NCBI GenBank assembly: GCA_900548185.1
Contig: URJJ01000020.1
Coordinates: forward strand, 1 to 46,366
DNA: 46,366 nt
Source: an uncultured Opitutales bacterium
GTDB taxonomy: Bacteria > Verrucomicrobiota > Verrucomicrobiia > Opitutales > Intestinicryptomonadaceae
Direction: 5' to 3'
The position numbers and the translations under genes are program-made. Below are positions 24,351 through 33,161 of this stretch, in pieces; position 1 is the stretch's first letter; each line of letters begins with the position of its first letter. The notes below the pieces were generated by a model that worked only from the letters and a program-made list of their open reading frames with translations, had not been told where the DNA came from and searched no databases.

Positions 24351-24778
24351 GGCGTTTGGGGAAGCGTTGGTATGCCGCCGCGCCGCGCCACCCCGGGGGC
24401 GGGCCGACAGGAATCGGATTTCCCTGCGGGACGGGGTTTGGTAATATTTCGGGATGCTTGGGCCGCGCGTTTTAAAACGGTGTCTGGCATTGGGGTTATA
24501 TAATTGGGGAGTAATGCTTCGCGGGGCGGTTTGTTTATTTATGGCGGCGGCTTCTGCAAACAGCACAAAACCCCGGCTTCTTTTGGGCGCGCCTGCAATA
24601 TGAAGGCTGGGCGCAAACCAGGCTGGGCCTGAAAGCCCGGCGCAGCTTGCGCAGACTATTGCACTCGTGAATGGGCTTTTAGAGGCCCCCTCCGAAAAAG
24701 GGCAGATAAAGGGCCAGGCTTGGTACTAGATTGCTTGGCATCCTCCGGAAGCTTTCGGGAAACTGAAAGCTCCCGGCT
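24351..24778. other. intergenic region after RNase Y
   Basis: 428 bp between convergent genes. No gene seen; the hairpin at 24745-24776 is the only clear feature. Confidence 0.45.
24745..24776 (-). terminator. strong hairpin after the toxin gene
   Basis: CCGGAAGCTTTC (24745-24756) pairs with GAAAGCTCCCGG (24765-24776) apart from one A-C mismatch. It begins 2 bases after the PIN gene stop on the minus strand but lacks a T run there, so it may be a 3' stabiliser rather than a true terminator. Confidence 0.5.
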
Positions 24779-25186
24779 TTACAAAACTTTCAAGGCTTCT
24801 GCCGGCGAGAGAACTTTAATGCCGAGCTTTTTCATTAACGGGTTTGGATAATGTTTTGTATTTCCTGTAATGATTATCTTATCCCGAGTGGCAAGTGCCG
24901 CTTCTATAAAAATCCTGTCGTCTTCATCTGGAAGTTTAAAATCATCAAATACGACTCCTTCGATTTCTTCCTGCGACTCTATGATTTCCTGAAATTCGTC
25001 AATTTCTTCTCTCGAAAATCCAAATTTTTTACGGGACAGCACCTCTAAGTATTCACACAGAATTTGCGAATTGAACGCCAATTGATATTTTCCATCCGAC
25101 AGCTCATTTACAAATTTTGCGGAAACGCCATGCGGAGATATGAGAGCGGAAACGAATACGTTTGTGTCGATTATTACCGTTTTCAT
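24779..25186 (-). CDS. PIN-domain toxin of a type II toxin-antitoxin pair
   Basis: 135 residues, the COG1569-type PIN domain: metal-binding Asp in TVIIDTNVFVSAL (residue 7), the Glu in CEYLEVL, and the later acidic cluster LPDEDDRIFIEAALA, followed by IITGNTKHY. PIN toxins are RNases, often cutting tRNA or rRNA. The start ATG overlaps the antitoxin stop by four bases. Composition is clearly AT-richer than the flanking housekeeping genes, consistent with horizontal gain. Confidence 0.9.
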   Translation of the reverse strand: MKTVIIDTNVFVSALISPHGVSAKFVNELSDGKYQLAFNSQILCEYLEVLSRKKFGFSREEIDEFQEIIESQEEIEGVVFDDFKLPDEDDRIFIEAALATRDKIIITGNTKHYPNPLMKKLGIKVLSPAEALKVL

Positions 25187-25485
25187 TTAACGCGGCGTCT
25201 TGCCTTTCTCGTTTCCGCTATTTCGGCATCAATTTCCTCCATCGTCATATTGGATACGCCTTTTTTTGCCGCGTTTGCCTGCGTCTTTCGTAAAAGTCTT
25301 TTTAGCCTGAGATTCATAAGTGAGCGCACGTCCGGGATTAAAGTGTCTTCGCTTGTGGGTATAATTATGGAACGCGGTTTGCCGTCTTTTGTAATTACGA
25401 CAAAACCGCACTTGTCGACTTCCTTCATAACCTTGCCGGAATTTGTGGCAAGTTCCCTCGTAGCTATCATTTTCATGCGTCTCAT
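25183..25485 (-). CDS. Phd/YefM-like antitoxin
   Basis: 100 residues. The N-terminal half MIATRELATNSGKVMKEVDKCGFVVITKDGKPRSIII fits the prevent-host-death fold (shown here only as the pattern MIATRELATNSGKVM and FVVITKDGKP), a DNA-binding antitoxin; the basic, helical C-terminus would bind and block the PIN toxin encoded next. Start codons at 25485, 25476 and 25470 are all in frame and none has a clear ribosome site; the longest is given. A direct repeat just upstream is a candidate operator for autoregulation. Confidence 0.87.
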   Translation of the reverse strand: MRRMKMIATRELATNSGKVMKEVDKCGFVVITKDGKPRSIIIPTSEDTLIPDVRSLMNLRLKRLLRKTQANAAKKGVSNMTMEEIDAEIAETRKARRRVK

Positions 25486-25488
25486 GCT

Positions 25489-25506
25489 GTTTTACATTTG
25501 TTTTAC
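25489..25506. promoter_or_regulatory. direct repeat, candidate antitoxin operator
   Basis: GTTTTAC occurs at 25489-25495 and 25500-25506, 11 bases apart, immediately upstream of the antitoxin start. One-turn spacing fits side-by-side binding of a small DNA-binding protein. Confidence 0.4.
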
Positions 25507-25508
25507 GG

Positions 25509-26225
25509 TCAAGTTTTTTCAATCGACAGAAATTTTTTTAAGTTAATTCGGCATTCAGATTTCCCCCTTCTATTATCCGCAAAAAAGGACGTTTGATAAA
25601 TTCTCAAACTGTTTTTTTTAAATTGAAAATATATTTCCTTCTTCTTTAAAACAACAAAGGCAAGTGCCAACGCCCCGAAGATTGCCGCGCAGGCAGAAAG
25701 TCCGGGGAGAGCTATATTATTGACTGTATAGTCGCCGTTTTAGCCTGAAACCAATTCAAAGCCCTCGAGTTTCTTCCCATTGTGGTTAAAAATCCGAAAT
25801 TTGTCGCGTACCATTGTGCCGCCAGATGCAATCGCTTCTCCAAATATGCCGGACAGGTTGATAAGTGAAGCGTCAAAGTCTCCGGCCAAGCGCGATATTT
25901 GTGCATGAAATTTTTTTGGAAGTGCCGTTTCCAAGCGAAACTCTGGCGTTTCGATACAAAAGAAACGCTTGTCTTTGGGAGTATCCCCGGCGCATTCAAT
26001 CAAATGTTCCCGCGCTTTCGCTTTGCCGGGCCCAACTGCGGTTTGACTTGGGGGAGGGCTTTCGCCCTTGGGACTGCATTCCGGCGCATATTCCAATCTC
26101 AACATTGGAAGCGTCTTTTGCATGGCCGGGGCAGCGGGAATAAAACTCGTTAAGACAGCGCGGCAGGACTCGTCTGAAATGCGCGCATACGCGTATCGCC
26201 GTCCGCTTCGGGGCGATGGCTGCCG
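25509..26225 (-). pseudogene. decayed PEP-CTERM-type protein gene
   Basis: An open minus-strand frame runs from 26225 to a TAA at 25740-25742, with ATG at 26123 possible but no start at the 5' end of the frame, and protein-like sequence on both sides of that ATG. After the TAA the same frame continues for 76 codons: NGDYTVNNIALPGLSAC, then a hydrophobic AAIFGALALAFVVL and a basic KKK, which is a PEP-CTERM-like sorting tail (PG in place of PEP). After KKK the frame runs on into AT-rich DNA to a TGA at 25509. The simplest reading is a gene with a nonsense change just before its tail, an eroded 3' end and a lost 5' end. Read-through or an assembly error are alternatives. Confidence 0.65.
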
Positions 26226-26307
26226 CTATTTCGCAGGCAGGAGGGCTCTGGCGGGGGAGGTGCCCGGCTGCGGGTCTTTCGGGGGCGCATTCCGTTCGGC
26301 CGGGCGC

Positions 26308-26340
26308 AAAAAAAGACCCGGCAAAAACCGGGCCTTTATT
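26308..26340 (-). terminator. intrinsic terminator of the lipoprotein gene
   Basis: CCCGG (26317-26321) and CCGGG (26328-26332) form the core stem; on the minus strand it is followed by T-rich DNA (complement of 26308-26314). It also has TTTATT on the plus side, so it may work in both directions. Confidence 0.75.
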
Positions 26341-26362
26341 AAAAGTCAAATGCAGTTTTCTC

Positions 26363-26857
26363 TTACTTGGAGCACTTCATGCCCGGAGCGTAGAATTCGA
26401 TGATAGTTTCAACCATCGTGACGTGCTCTTCGGGGGTGATTTTTCCGTCCTTCTTGAGCTGGTCGGCCTTGAGGACTGCCTGGGTGAGGCCCTCAAACTT
26501 CTTGTCTCCGGGATTGGCGGGGAGGAAGTCGGGGAGGAGCTTTACCGAAACCGGGTCGGGCGTGAGCTGCTTGTAGTAGCCGGCGTCAACAAACGGGCCG
26601 AACTTCACGAACGGGTCGGAAGCCGTCGTGGAAAGGGTGATGGCTTCGTCCTTGTAGCCGTCCTTCTTTATCACGAGCTGGTGCGGGACGCTCTTATCGA
26701 GGCAAAGCGACATGGGCGTGACGCCTTCGGCCTTTTCGCCGCCGACGAATACTTCCGCTCCAGCCGGGGCGGAGGAGACGCAGACGCTTTCCGTGTTCAT
26801 AGAGGTGCAGCCGCCGAGAACGAGCGACGCCAATGCCAAAGCAAAGAATTTTTTCAT
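26363..26857 (-). CDS. PEGA-like lipoprotein
   Basis: 164 residues. Lipoprotein signal: MKKFFALALASLVLGGC with the lipobox LGGC, so Cys17 is lipidated. Residues about 25-75 match the PEGA pattern: SVCVSSAPAGAEVFVGGEKA, then TPMSLCL and HQLVIKKDGYK, a small beta domain common in surface lipoproteins. The C-terminal part has an EF-hand-like DKITP-type helix region but no recognised domain. The ATG at 26857 is fixed by the signal peptide; there is no clear ribosome site. Single gene with its own terminator; proC lies upstream on the same strand at a distance of about 170 bp further on. Confidence 0.85.
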   Translation of the reverse strand: MKKFFALALASLVLGGCTSMNTESVCVSSAPAGAEVFVGGEKAEGVTPMSLCLDKSVPHQLVIKKDGYKDEAITLSTTASDPFVKFGPFVDAGYYKQLTPDPVSVKLLPDFLPANPGDKKFEGLTQAVLKADQLKKDGKITPEEHVTMVETIIEFYAPGMKCSK

Positions 26858-27028
26858 ATTGGATTGCTGTTTTTGATTTAAGATCGTGATTCGGTTTGAA
26901 TGGGAATCTCTTGAATTGATATGGCAAAATCTGACGCATAATGGGCCGCGCGTCAAGATTATACTTTCAATTTTTTAAATTAAAATGAGCCGCCCGGAAT
27001 CCGCCCGGGGGCGGGCCGGGCCGCCTGG

Positions 27029-27823
27029 TCAAAGCTTTGAAAGCTCCTTTGAGCGCCTTTCCGCCGCGGCGAGGGCGTCCCTCACCGTTTTCCTGAAGTC
27101 CGCGCGGGCGAACACTTCGAGGGCGGCGAGCGTCGTCCCTCCGGGGCTGCACACCGCGTCGCGCAGCTCTTCGGGCGTGCGCGGGTCGGCCGCCAGCAGC
27201 ATTGAGGAGCCGACGAGGGTGCGCACGGCGAGCTTTTCGGCGGTTTTTTCGTCGAAGCCGAGCGACTTGCCCGCCTCTATGAGGGCCGCCGCAAATTCAA
27301 ACACGTACCCCGGGCCGCTGCCCGAGAGCGCCGTCACCGCGTCGAGCTTTTCTTCGGGGCATTCGACCGCCTCGCCTATGGCGGACAGCACGCGGCGGAC
27401 GGCCGCATCCTGGGCGGGGTCCAGCTCGGATTCCGGCGCGAAGCAGGATATGCCCTCCGCGATGAGGGCGGGCATGTTTGGCATTACGCGCACGATTTTC
27501 CCGGCGTTTGGAAAGCGCTCGCGCAGCTTTGAAATTGTGGTTCCCGCCAGTATCGATATTATGAGGGATACGGGCTTGCCGCCTATGGACTTTGCGACGT
27601 CCGCGAGCTGCTGGGGCTTGCAGGCCAGCACCATCGTCTCGCCGTCCAGCAGGGCGATGTCGGGGCACAGGCTTATGCCCGTGGCCTTCGCGAGGTTTTT
27701 GCCCGTGTCGTCGGCGCCGCAGGCGCACTCGATGTCCCAGGGCAGCGCGGCCCCGCTTTTAATCATTCCGCCGACGATGGCAGAGGCCATCTTTCCGGCT
27801 CCAACAAATGAGAACTTTTTCAT
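27029..27823 (-). CDS. proC: pyrroline-5-carboxylate reductase
   Basis: Last step of proline synthesis, reducing pyrroline-5-carboxylate with NAD(P)H. 264 residues: N-terminal Rossmann motif FVGAGKMASAIVGG, the VLACKPQ strand, IVRVMPNMPALI, and the C-terminal helical part with ALSGSGPGYVFEF and SPGGTTLAALEVF. All signature residues are present. Divergent from glgP with 248 bp between them. It complements proB at 10920-12008; proA must be elsewhere. Confidence 0.97.
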   Translation of the reverse strand: MKKFSFVGAGKMASAIVGGMIKSGAALPWDIECACGADDTGKNLAKATGISLCPDIALLDGETMVLACKPQQLADVAKSIGGKPVSLIISILAGTTISKLRERFPNAGKIVRVMPNMPALIAEGISCFAPESELDPAQDAAVRRVLSAIGEAVECPEEKLDAVTALSGSGPGYVFEFAAALIEAGKSLGFDEKTAEKLAVRTLVGSSMLLAADPRTPEELRDAVCSPGGTTLAALEVFARADFRKTVRDALAAAERRSKELSKL

Positions 27824-28071
27824 GTGTCAAAATGCGAGTTTCTGGCGGCATGGTGCCCCGCTTTGCGGGATTTTTCAAGAAGATATTGGCCCCCTTTGCG
27901 GGGCGCGCGCGGCGGAGGGGGCGTTTTGTGCGGCTCATTCCGCCTCCCGGGAACCGGGCGGGGGGCTTGCAAAACCCTTGCAAATACGTGCTTGAATTCC
28001 CCCTCCACGGTGGTAGTTTTAAAGGAAAAATCGGATATTCCGATTGCAGACAAACCAACTCATATCTCACT

Positions 28072-30579
28072 ATGGCAAAGACAGTCAGGCCCGAAGGGCG
28101 CTCCGCCGAAATTCCGGAGTGCAAGTTTTACACGCATATGACCGCGGAGGAATTCAAGAAGGGCGTTTTGTGGCATTTGGAGCGCTCCCTCGCGCGCTCG
28201 CCCGTGAGCGCCACGCCGCGCGACTGGTGGCTGGCTTCGGCCCTCGTCGTGCGGGACGACATCATGGGCAGGTTCATGTCCACCATGGCGCGCCAGCACG
28301 AGGCCGACTGCAAGCGTGTCTATTACCTTTCCCTCGAATACCTCATGGGCCGCCTGACGGAAGACACCCTCACAAACGCCGGTATAACCGACGTCGCCCG
28401 CGAGGCGCTCGCCGGCCTCGGCCTCGACTTCGACGCGATAATGGCAAGCGAAGTCGACATGGGCCTCGGAAACGGCGGCCTCGGGAGGCTGGCGGCCTGC
28501 TTCCAGGATTCCCTTGCCACCCTTGACTACCCGGCCGTGGGCTACGGCATACTGTACGAGTTCGGCCTGTTCACTCAGAGCTTTGAAAACGGAAGGCAGG
28601 TGGAGTCCCCGGACAACTGGCTCAAGTTCGGCTCGCCGTGGGACATCGTGCGCCCCGAATACACTGTCAAAGTCGGCATCGGCGGGCGCGTGGAGGGCGT
28701 CATGGGCTCGAAGGGCGACTGGAAGCCGCGCTGGATACCGGCCGGAGAGCTTCTGGGCGTCCCGTGGGACGTGCCGGTCGTAGGCTACGGCGCGGGCACT
28801 GTGAACTTCCTGCGCCTGTGGGAGTCCCGCGCGACAAACGAGCTGGACCTCGGGGCGTTCAACGAGGGCGGCTACACGCAGGCCGTCCACCAGAAGGCCA
28901 TGAGCGAGACCATTTCAAAGGTCCTGTACCCCAACGACAAGACCGAAAACGGCAAGAGCCTGCGCCTGATGCAGCAGTACTTCTTCGTGACCTGCTCCCT
29001 CCAGGACATCATCCGCCGCTTCAAGGCCGGCAACGGCGAAAACTGGGACGCCTTCCCCGAAAAGGTCTGCATCCAGCTCAACGACACGCATCCGGCCATC
29101 GCCATCCCCGAACTCATGCGCCTTCTTCTGGACGTCGAGGGGCTGGGCTGGGACAGGGCCTGGGAGCTTTGCCAGAGGGTGTTTGCCTACACCAACCACA
29201 CCCTGCTCCCCGAGGCGCTTGAAAAGTGGTCGGTTCCGCTCTTTGAAAAGCTTCTGCCGAGGCACCTTCAGATAATATACGAAATCAATTCGCGCTGGTT
29301 GCGCCGCGTCGAGGAGTTCTACGGCGACGACCCCGTGAAAAAGTCCCAGCTTTCCATCATAGAGGAGGGAAGCCCGAAGATGGTGCGCATGGCCTACCTG
29401 TCCGTCGTCGGGTCGTTCAGCGTAAACGGCGTCGCCCAGCTCCATTCGGAGCTTTTAAAGGAGAGCGTGCTGCGCGAGTTCTTCAAGATTACGCCTGAAA
29501 AATTCAACAACAAGACAAACGGCATAACGCCGCGCCGCTGGCTCAAGACCGCCAACGAGGGGCTTTCAAACCTCATAACCGAAACCCTTGGGGACGGCCG
29601 CTGGCCAAAGGACCTCGAAATGCTCCGCGGGCTCGAAAAGCATGCCGGCGATCCGGCCTTCCAGAAGAAGTACATGGACGTCAAGCGCGCAAACAAGGCT
29701 CGCCTCGCCGGCGTAGTGAAGAAGCTCTGCGGCATAGAGCTCGACCCCGAAGCGATTTTCGACGTCCAGATAAAGAGGCTGCACGAGTACAAGCGCCAGC
29801 ACCTCAACCTCCTCTACATTCTCACCCTCTACCGCAGGCTCCTGCATAACCCCGACGCCGACATCCCCGCGCGCGCCTTCATATTCGGCGCGAAGGCGGC
29901 TCCGGGCTACGACCTCGCAAAGAACATAATCTGGGCGATAAACTCCGTCGCCCGCGTGATAAATTCGGACGCCCGCATAAAGGGCAAGCTCAAGGTCGCC
30001 TTCATCCCGAACTACAACGTGTCGCTGGCCATGCGGATAATACCCGCCGCCGACGTCTCCGAGCAGATATCGACGGCCGGCAAGGAGGCTTCTGGAACCG
30101 GCAACATGAAGCTGGCATTGAACGGCGCAGTCACGATAGGGACCTTGGACGGGGCGAACGTCGAGATTCTGGAGGAGGTTGGGGCCGAAAACCTCTTCAT
30201 CTTCGGCCTCACGGTTGACGAGGTGCAGAAGCTCAAGGCCGAGGGCTACAACCCGTGGAATTATTACAATTCAAACGAAAACCTCAAGTCCGTCCTCGAC
30301 TGGCTCGTGTCCGACTACTTCAGCCCGTCGGACCCGGGCGCGTTCATGCCGCTTCGCAAATCGGTTCTCGATTGGGGCGACCCGTTCATGGTGTGCGCCG
30401 ACTACCAGTCATACTGCGACGCCCAGGACAGGCTCGCCGAGGCGTACAAGGACCGCTCCGTATGGGCCAAGATGGCCATAATGAACACCGCCAGAATGGG
30501 CAAGTTCTCCTCCGACCGCACGATACGCGAGTACGCGGCCGGAATATGGAACCTCGACCCGCTGCCCCCGCGCCAGTAG
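28072..30579 (+). CDS. glgP: glycogen/alpha-glucan phosphorylase
   Basis: Releases glucose-1-phosphate from glycogen or maltodextrin. 835 residues from ATG 28072, the family's usual length; the frame extends upstream to 27808 but that part is unlike the family. Seen: LSLEYLMGR, NGGLGRLAACFQDS, the NDTHPAI and NHTLLPEAL substrate segments, and EASGTGNMKLALNGAVTIG with Lys680 as the pyridoxal-phosphate lysine, followed by LDGANVEI. No other glycogen genes are adjacent. A GC-rich hairpin follows at 30606-30634. Confidence 0.97.
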   Translation: MAKTVRPEGRSAEIPECKFYTHMTAEEFKKGVLWHLERSLARSPVSATPRDWWLASALVVRDDIMGRFMSTMARQHEADCKRVYYLSLEYLMGRLTEDTLTNAGITDVAREALAGLGLDFDAIMASEVDMGLGNGGLGRLAACFQDSLATLDYPAVGYGILYEFGLFTQSFENGRQVESPDNWLKFGSPWDIVRPEYTVKVGIGGRVEGVMGSKGDWKPRWIPAGELLGVPWDVPVVGYGAGTVNFLRLWESRATNELDLGAFNEGGYTQAVHQKAMSETISKVLYPNDKTENGKSLRLMQQYFFVTCSLQDIIRRFKAGNGENWDAFPEKVCIQLNDTHPAIAIPELMRLLLDVEGLGWDRAWELCQRVFAYTNHTLLPEALEKWSVPLFEKLLPRHLQIIYEINSRWLRRVEEFYGDDPVKKSQLSIIEEGSPKMVRMAYLSVVGSFSVNGVAQLHSELLKESVLREFFKITPEKFNNKTNGITPRRWLKTANEGLSNLITETLGDGRWPKDLEMLRGLEKHAGDPAFQKKYMDVKRANKARLAGVVKKLCGIELDPEAIFDVQIKRLHEYKRQHLNLLYILTLYRRLLHNPDADIPARAFIFGAKAAPGYDLAKNIIWAINSVARVINSDARIKGKLKVAFIPNYNVSLAMRIIPAADVSEQISTAGKEASGTGNMKLALNGAVTIGTLDGANVEILEEVGAENLFIFGLTVDEVQKLKAEGYNPWNYYNSNENLKSVLDWLVSDYFSPSDPGAFMPLRKSVLDWGDPFMVCADYQSYCDAQDRLAEAYKDRSVWAKMAIMNTARMGKFSSDRTIREYAAGIWNLDPLPPRQ

Positions 30580-30917
30580 GGGCGGCATGAGCGGCGGCGC
30601 ATTTGGCCCCCCTTCCGTTGCGGAGGGGGGCTTTGCCTTGTCCGGGGGCATTGGCGCAGGATTTTGCGCGGGATTTTTTTGCACTCTCGCGGCCCGAGCG
30701 GCCCGCCTTTTTATTTGCGCCCTTCCCGCGACGGTTAGCTGCGGCTCCGGCCCGATGAGCGGTGCGCGGACGCCCTGCGGGGGGGTAATTCAATGCCTTT
30801 ATCCGGTTTTTCAGGCTGCGGATTTTTTTCCGCATGCCCGCCCGCTGCGGCCGGCGTCTGCGCCAGTCCGGGGCTTTGCCCTTGCATTCGGCGGGGCGTC
30901 TGCCGTTTAATTCAAGG
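30580..30917. other. intergenic region after glgP
   Basis: 338 bp. Apart from the hairpin at 30606-30634 no gene or promoter could be supported. Confidence 0.4.
30606..30634 (+). terminator. probable terminator of glgP
   Basis: GCCCCCCTTCCG (30606-30617) pairs with CGGAGGGGGGC (30621-30631), apart from one bulge, followed by TTTGCCTTG; the stem is very strong but the T run is short. Confidence 0.6.
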
Positions 30918-31823
30918 ATGGATTTTGAATTTCCAGTCGCTTTTTGGGCGGCGGTCTGCGCGGCCCTCGTGTACGCTGCGGCCGGAAGGGCGGCGGCTTG
31001 GGCAAGGTGGAGGTTCCCGTTTGCCCGCGCGTGGCGCCCGGCGTGCGCGTGGCTCAGGCTTCTGGCGCTCGCGGCCGTTCTCGGCCTCTCATGGAACGCC
31101 GCGTCGGGCGGCGGCGTCGCCGCCGACTTGTGCTCGGGCTTTTTTGCGGCGGCCTTTATTGCGCTTGCCGTCGCCAGGCTTGAGGTTGAGGCGGCTTCGC
31201 GCGGGTGCTCGTGCGCGCTTCCCGCCGTCATGGAATCCCCGCAGGCTTGGGTGCCGGGGCCGCCGTATTCGGCTTTGCGCTCGCGGATAGAGTCCCTGGG
31301 CTTCTCGCGGGCCCTCTGCGTGGCCTCCGTCCCGGGGAGGCCGCTGTCGGGCGCGTTCCGGGCCTCCGTGTTTCTCTCGGGGGACGCAAAAACGGCTTTG
31401 CGCGCCGCGTTTTTCCTGCGCCCCGGAGGGATTGAGACGGTGCTTTCGCTGCGCACGAGGGTGTCCCTGGCGGGCGGGGGCTTCGCTGTGTTTGAAACGG
31501 GGTCTATGCACTTTCCCCTGGGCCTGTCCGCGCCGCCAGGCTGGAACGTCGAGAGGCTCCCTATGGAATGCTCCCCGGAGGCGCTGGCAGCGCGCCATGC
31601 GGAGAGGGTGGCTGCCTCCGGCGGGGAGCCCGTCTGCTGCGGCCCGGTTTCAGCCGCTTCGGAAAATTCCGATTTGCGCGAATGGCTCGCATGGAACGAG
31701 TCGGCCGGCCTGCTTGAGCGCCCCGGAGAAATAGGGGAGCGCGGAATCTTGACGCCGGACGGAAAATATGGATTATGGATTGAAAAAATATACCTTGCCT
31801 ATTTCGGGCGGGCCCCGGAATAG
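30918..31823 (+). CDS. hypothetical membrane protein upstream of lpxK
   Basis: 301 residues, no family recognised. The N-terminus has three hydrophobic segments (about 5-24, 43-62 and 70-90), then a soluble, Ala/Gly/Ser-rich region with scattered cysteines, and a charged C-terminus ending in a WIEKIYLAYFGR stretch. The ATG at 30918 is weakly supported; GC content is very high. The stop lies 9 bases before lpxK, so the two are almost surely cotranscribed and a role in the cell envelope is a reasonable guess, not shown by sequence. Confidence 0.65.
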   Translation: MDFEFPVAFWAAVCAALVYAAAGRAAAWARWRFPFARAWRPACAWLRLLALAAVLGLSWNAASGGGVAADLCSGFFAAAFIALAVARLEVEAASRGCSCALPAVMESPQAWVPGPPYSALRSRIESLGFSRALCVASVPGRPLSGAFRASVFLSGDAKTALRAAFFLRPGGIETVLSLRTRVSLAGGGFAVFETGSMHFPLGLSAPPGWNVERLPMECSPEALAARHAERVAASGGEPVCCGPVSAASENSDLREWLAWNESAGLLERPGEIGERGILTPDGKYGLWIEKIYLAYFGRAPE

Positions 31824-31832
31824 AAGCGCACA

Positions 31833-33014
31833 ATGGCAGAAGAAACCTTAAAGGAAAAGCTAAAGAGGCTGGCCGACAGCCTTGAAAAGATGACCGTCGA
31901 CGTCATTTACGACAGGCGGCGCGACTTTCCGTCGCGCGTGTACGGCGCGTTTCTCAAGGCCCTCTCCTGGATATTTAACGGCGTGGCGCAGTTGCGCTAC
32001 AAGCTTTACAACAACCGCATCCTGCGCGACACCCCGCTGGGGTGCCTCGTAATCGTCGTCGGCAATCTCACTGTGGGGGGGACGGGAAAGACGCCGGTTG
32101 TGGAAAAATTCGCCGCAGAACTCGCCGCCCGAGGCAGGAAGGTCGCAATTTTAAGCCGAGGCTACAAGAGCAAGTCCGACGGGGCCCTGAAGAAATTCTG
32201 GCGCTGGCTAAGCCACGGCGAAAGCCCGAAGCCCAAGGTGGTCTCTGACGGCAAAAACATACTTCTGGACTCGGAAACCGCCGGGGACGAGCCGTACATG
32301 CTCGCGAGGAACCTCCCCGGAGTGGTCGTCATCGTCGACAAGAACCGCGTCAAGGCGGGCAACTTCGCCATAAAGGAGTTCGGAGCCGACACCCTGATTC
32401 TCGACGACGGCTTCCAGTACCTGCCCCTCCGAGGCCAGATGCAGCTTCTGCTCGTCGACAAGACCAACCCGTTCGGCAACAAGTCCCTGCTTCCCCGGGG
32501 CATACTGCGCGAGCCTGTCAAGCACCTGCGCCGCGCCTCGTACATATTCCTCACAAAGAGCGACGGCGTGCGCGACATCGCCCTTGAAAACTTCATACGC
32601 CGCTACAATCCGAGCGCGGAATTCATAGAGTGCGCGCACCGCTCCAAGCACCTTGTCGAGTTTTCCTCAATGAGGCAGGAGCCGCTTGAAATCCTCGAAA
32701 ACAGGCGCGTCGCCTACTTCTGCGCGATAGCAGCCCCCGACAGTTTCGAGCGTTTCCTGCGCCAGATGGGAACCCAGATTGTCCACCATGAGCACTTCCT
32801 CGACCACCACCGCTTTTCCAGGCAGGAGCTCGACGAGTTTTTCGAGGAGGCCCAGGCCAGCGGCGCGGAGATGGTGGTCACAACCGAAAAGGACGCGGTG
32901 AGGATAGACCCGAAATACAAGGCGCTGCTGCCGTTCTACTATACGCGGCTTGAAATAGACATTCTTTCCGGTAACGGGGACTTTTCCGCGGCGGTGGAGC
33001 GCATCTGCTTTTAG
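31833..33014 (+). CDS. lpxK: tetraacyldisaccharide 4'-kinase
   Basis: Adds the 4'-phosphate to lipid A precursor at the inner membrane, an essential step of Raetz-pathway LPS synthesis. 393 residues with the P-loop VVGNLTVGGTGKTP (75-88), ILSRGYKSK, the SDGKN and GDEPYMLAR motifs, ILDDGFQY and the closing VTTEKDAVRI. It has an N-terminal extension of about 30 charged residues before the usual start region. It shows that the host makes lipid A. Other lpx genes are not in the window. Confidence 0.96.
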   Translation: MAEETLKEKLKRLADSLEKMTVDVIYDRRRDFPSRVYGAFLKALSWIFNGVAQLRYKLYNNRILRDTPLGCLVIVVGNLTVGGTGKTPVVEKFAAELAARGRKVAILSRGYKSKSDGALKKFWRWLSHGESPKPKVVSDGKNILLDSETAGDEPYMLARNLPGVVVIVDKNRVKAGNFAIKEFGADTLILDDGFQYLPLRGQMQLLLVDKTNPFGNKSLLPRGILREPVKHLRRASYIFLTKSDGVRDIALENFIRRYNPSAEFIECAHRSKHLVEFSSMRQEPLEILENRRVAYFCAIAAPDSFERFLRQMGTQIVHHEHFLDHHRFSRQELDEFFEEAQASGAEMVVTTEKDAVRIDPKYKALLPFYYTRLEIDILSGNGDFSAAVERICF

Positions 33015-33161
33015 GGGAGTTGCGGCGGGCCTTCCGCTGCCGCCCGGGGGGCCGGCTTTTACTGTCATTTGAAAAACGCCTTGACCGGGGGCCGCCGCGC
33101 TCAAAGCATGGCGGCTTTCCGGAACGCTCCGTGCAAAACGTCGGAAAACCTGGGAGGAATT

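Noticed and set aside
30386..31456. 356-codon minus-strand frame
   Set aside because: Overlaps the glgP end and the gene before lpxK; Arg/Ala/Pro/Lys-rich low complexity.
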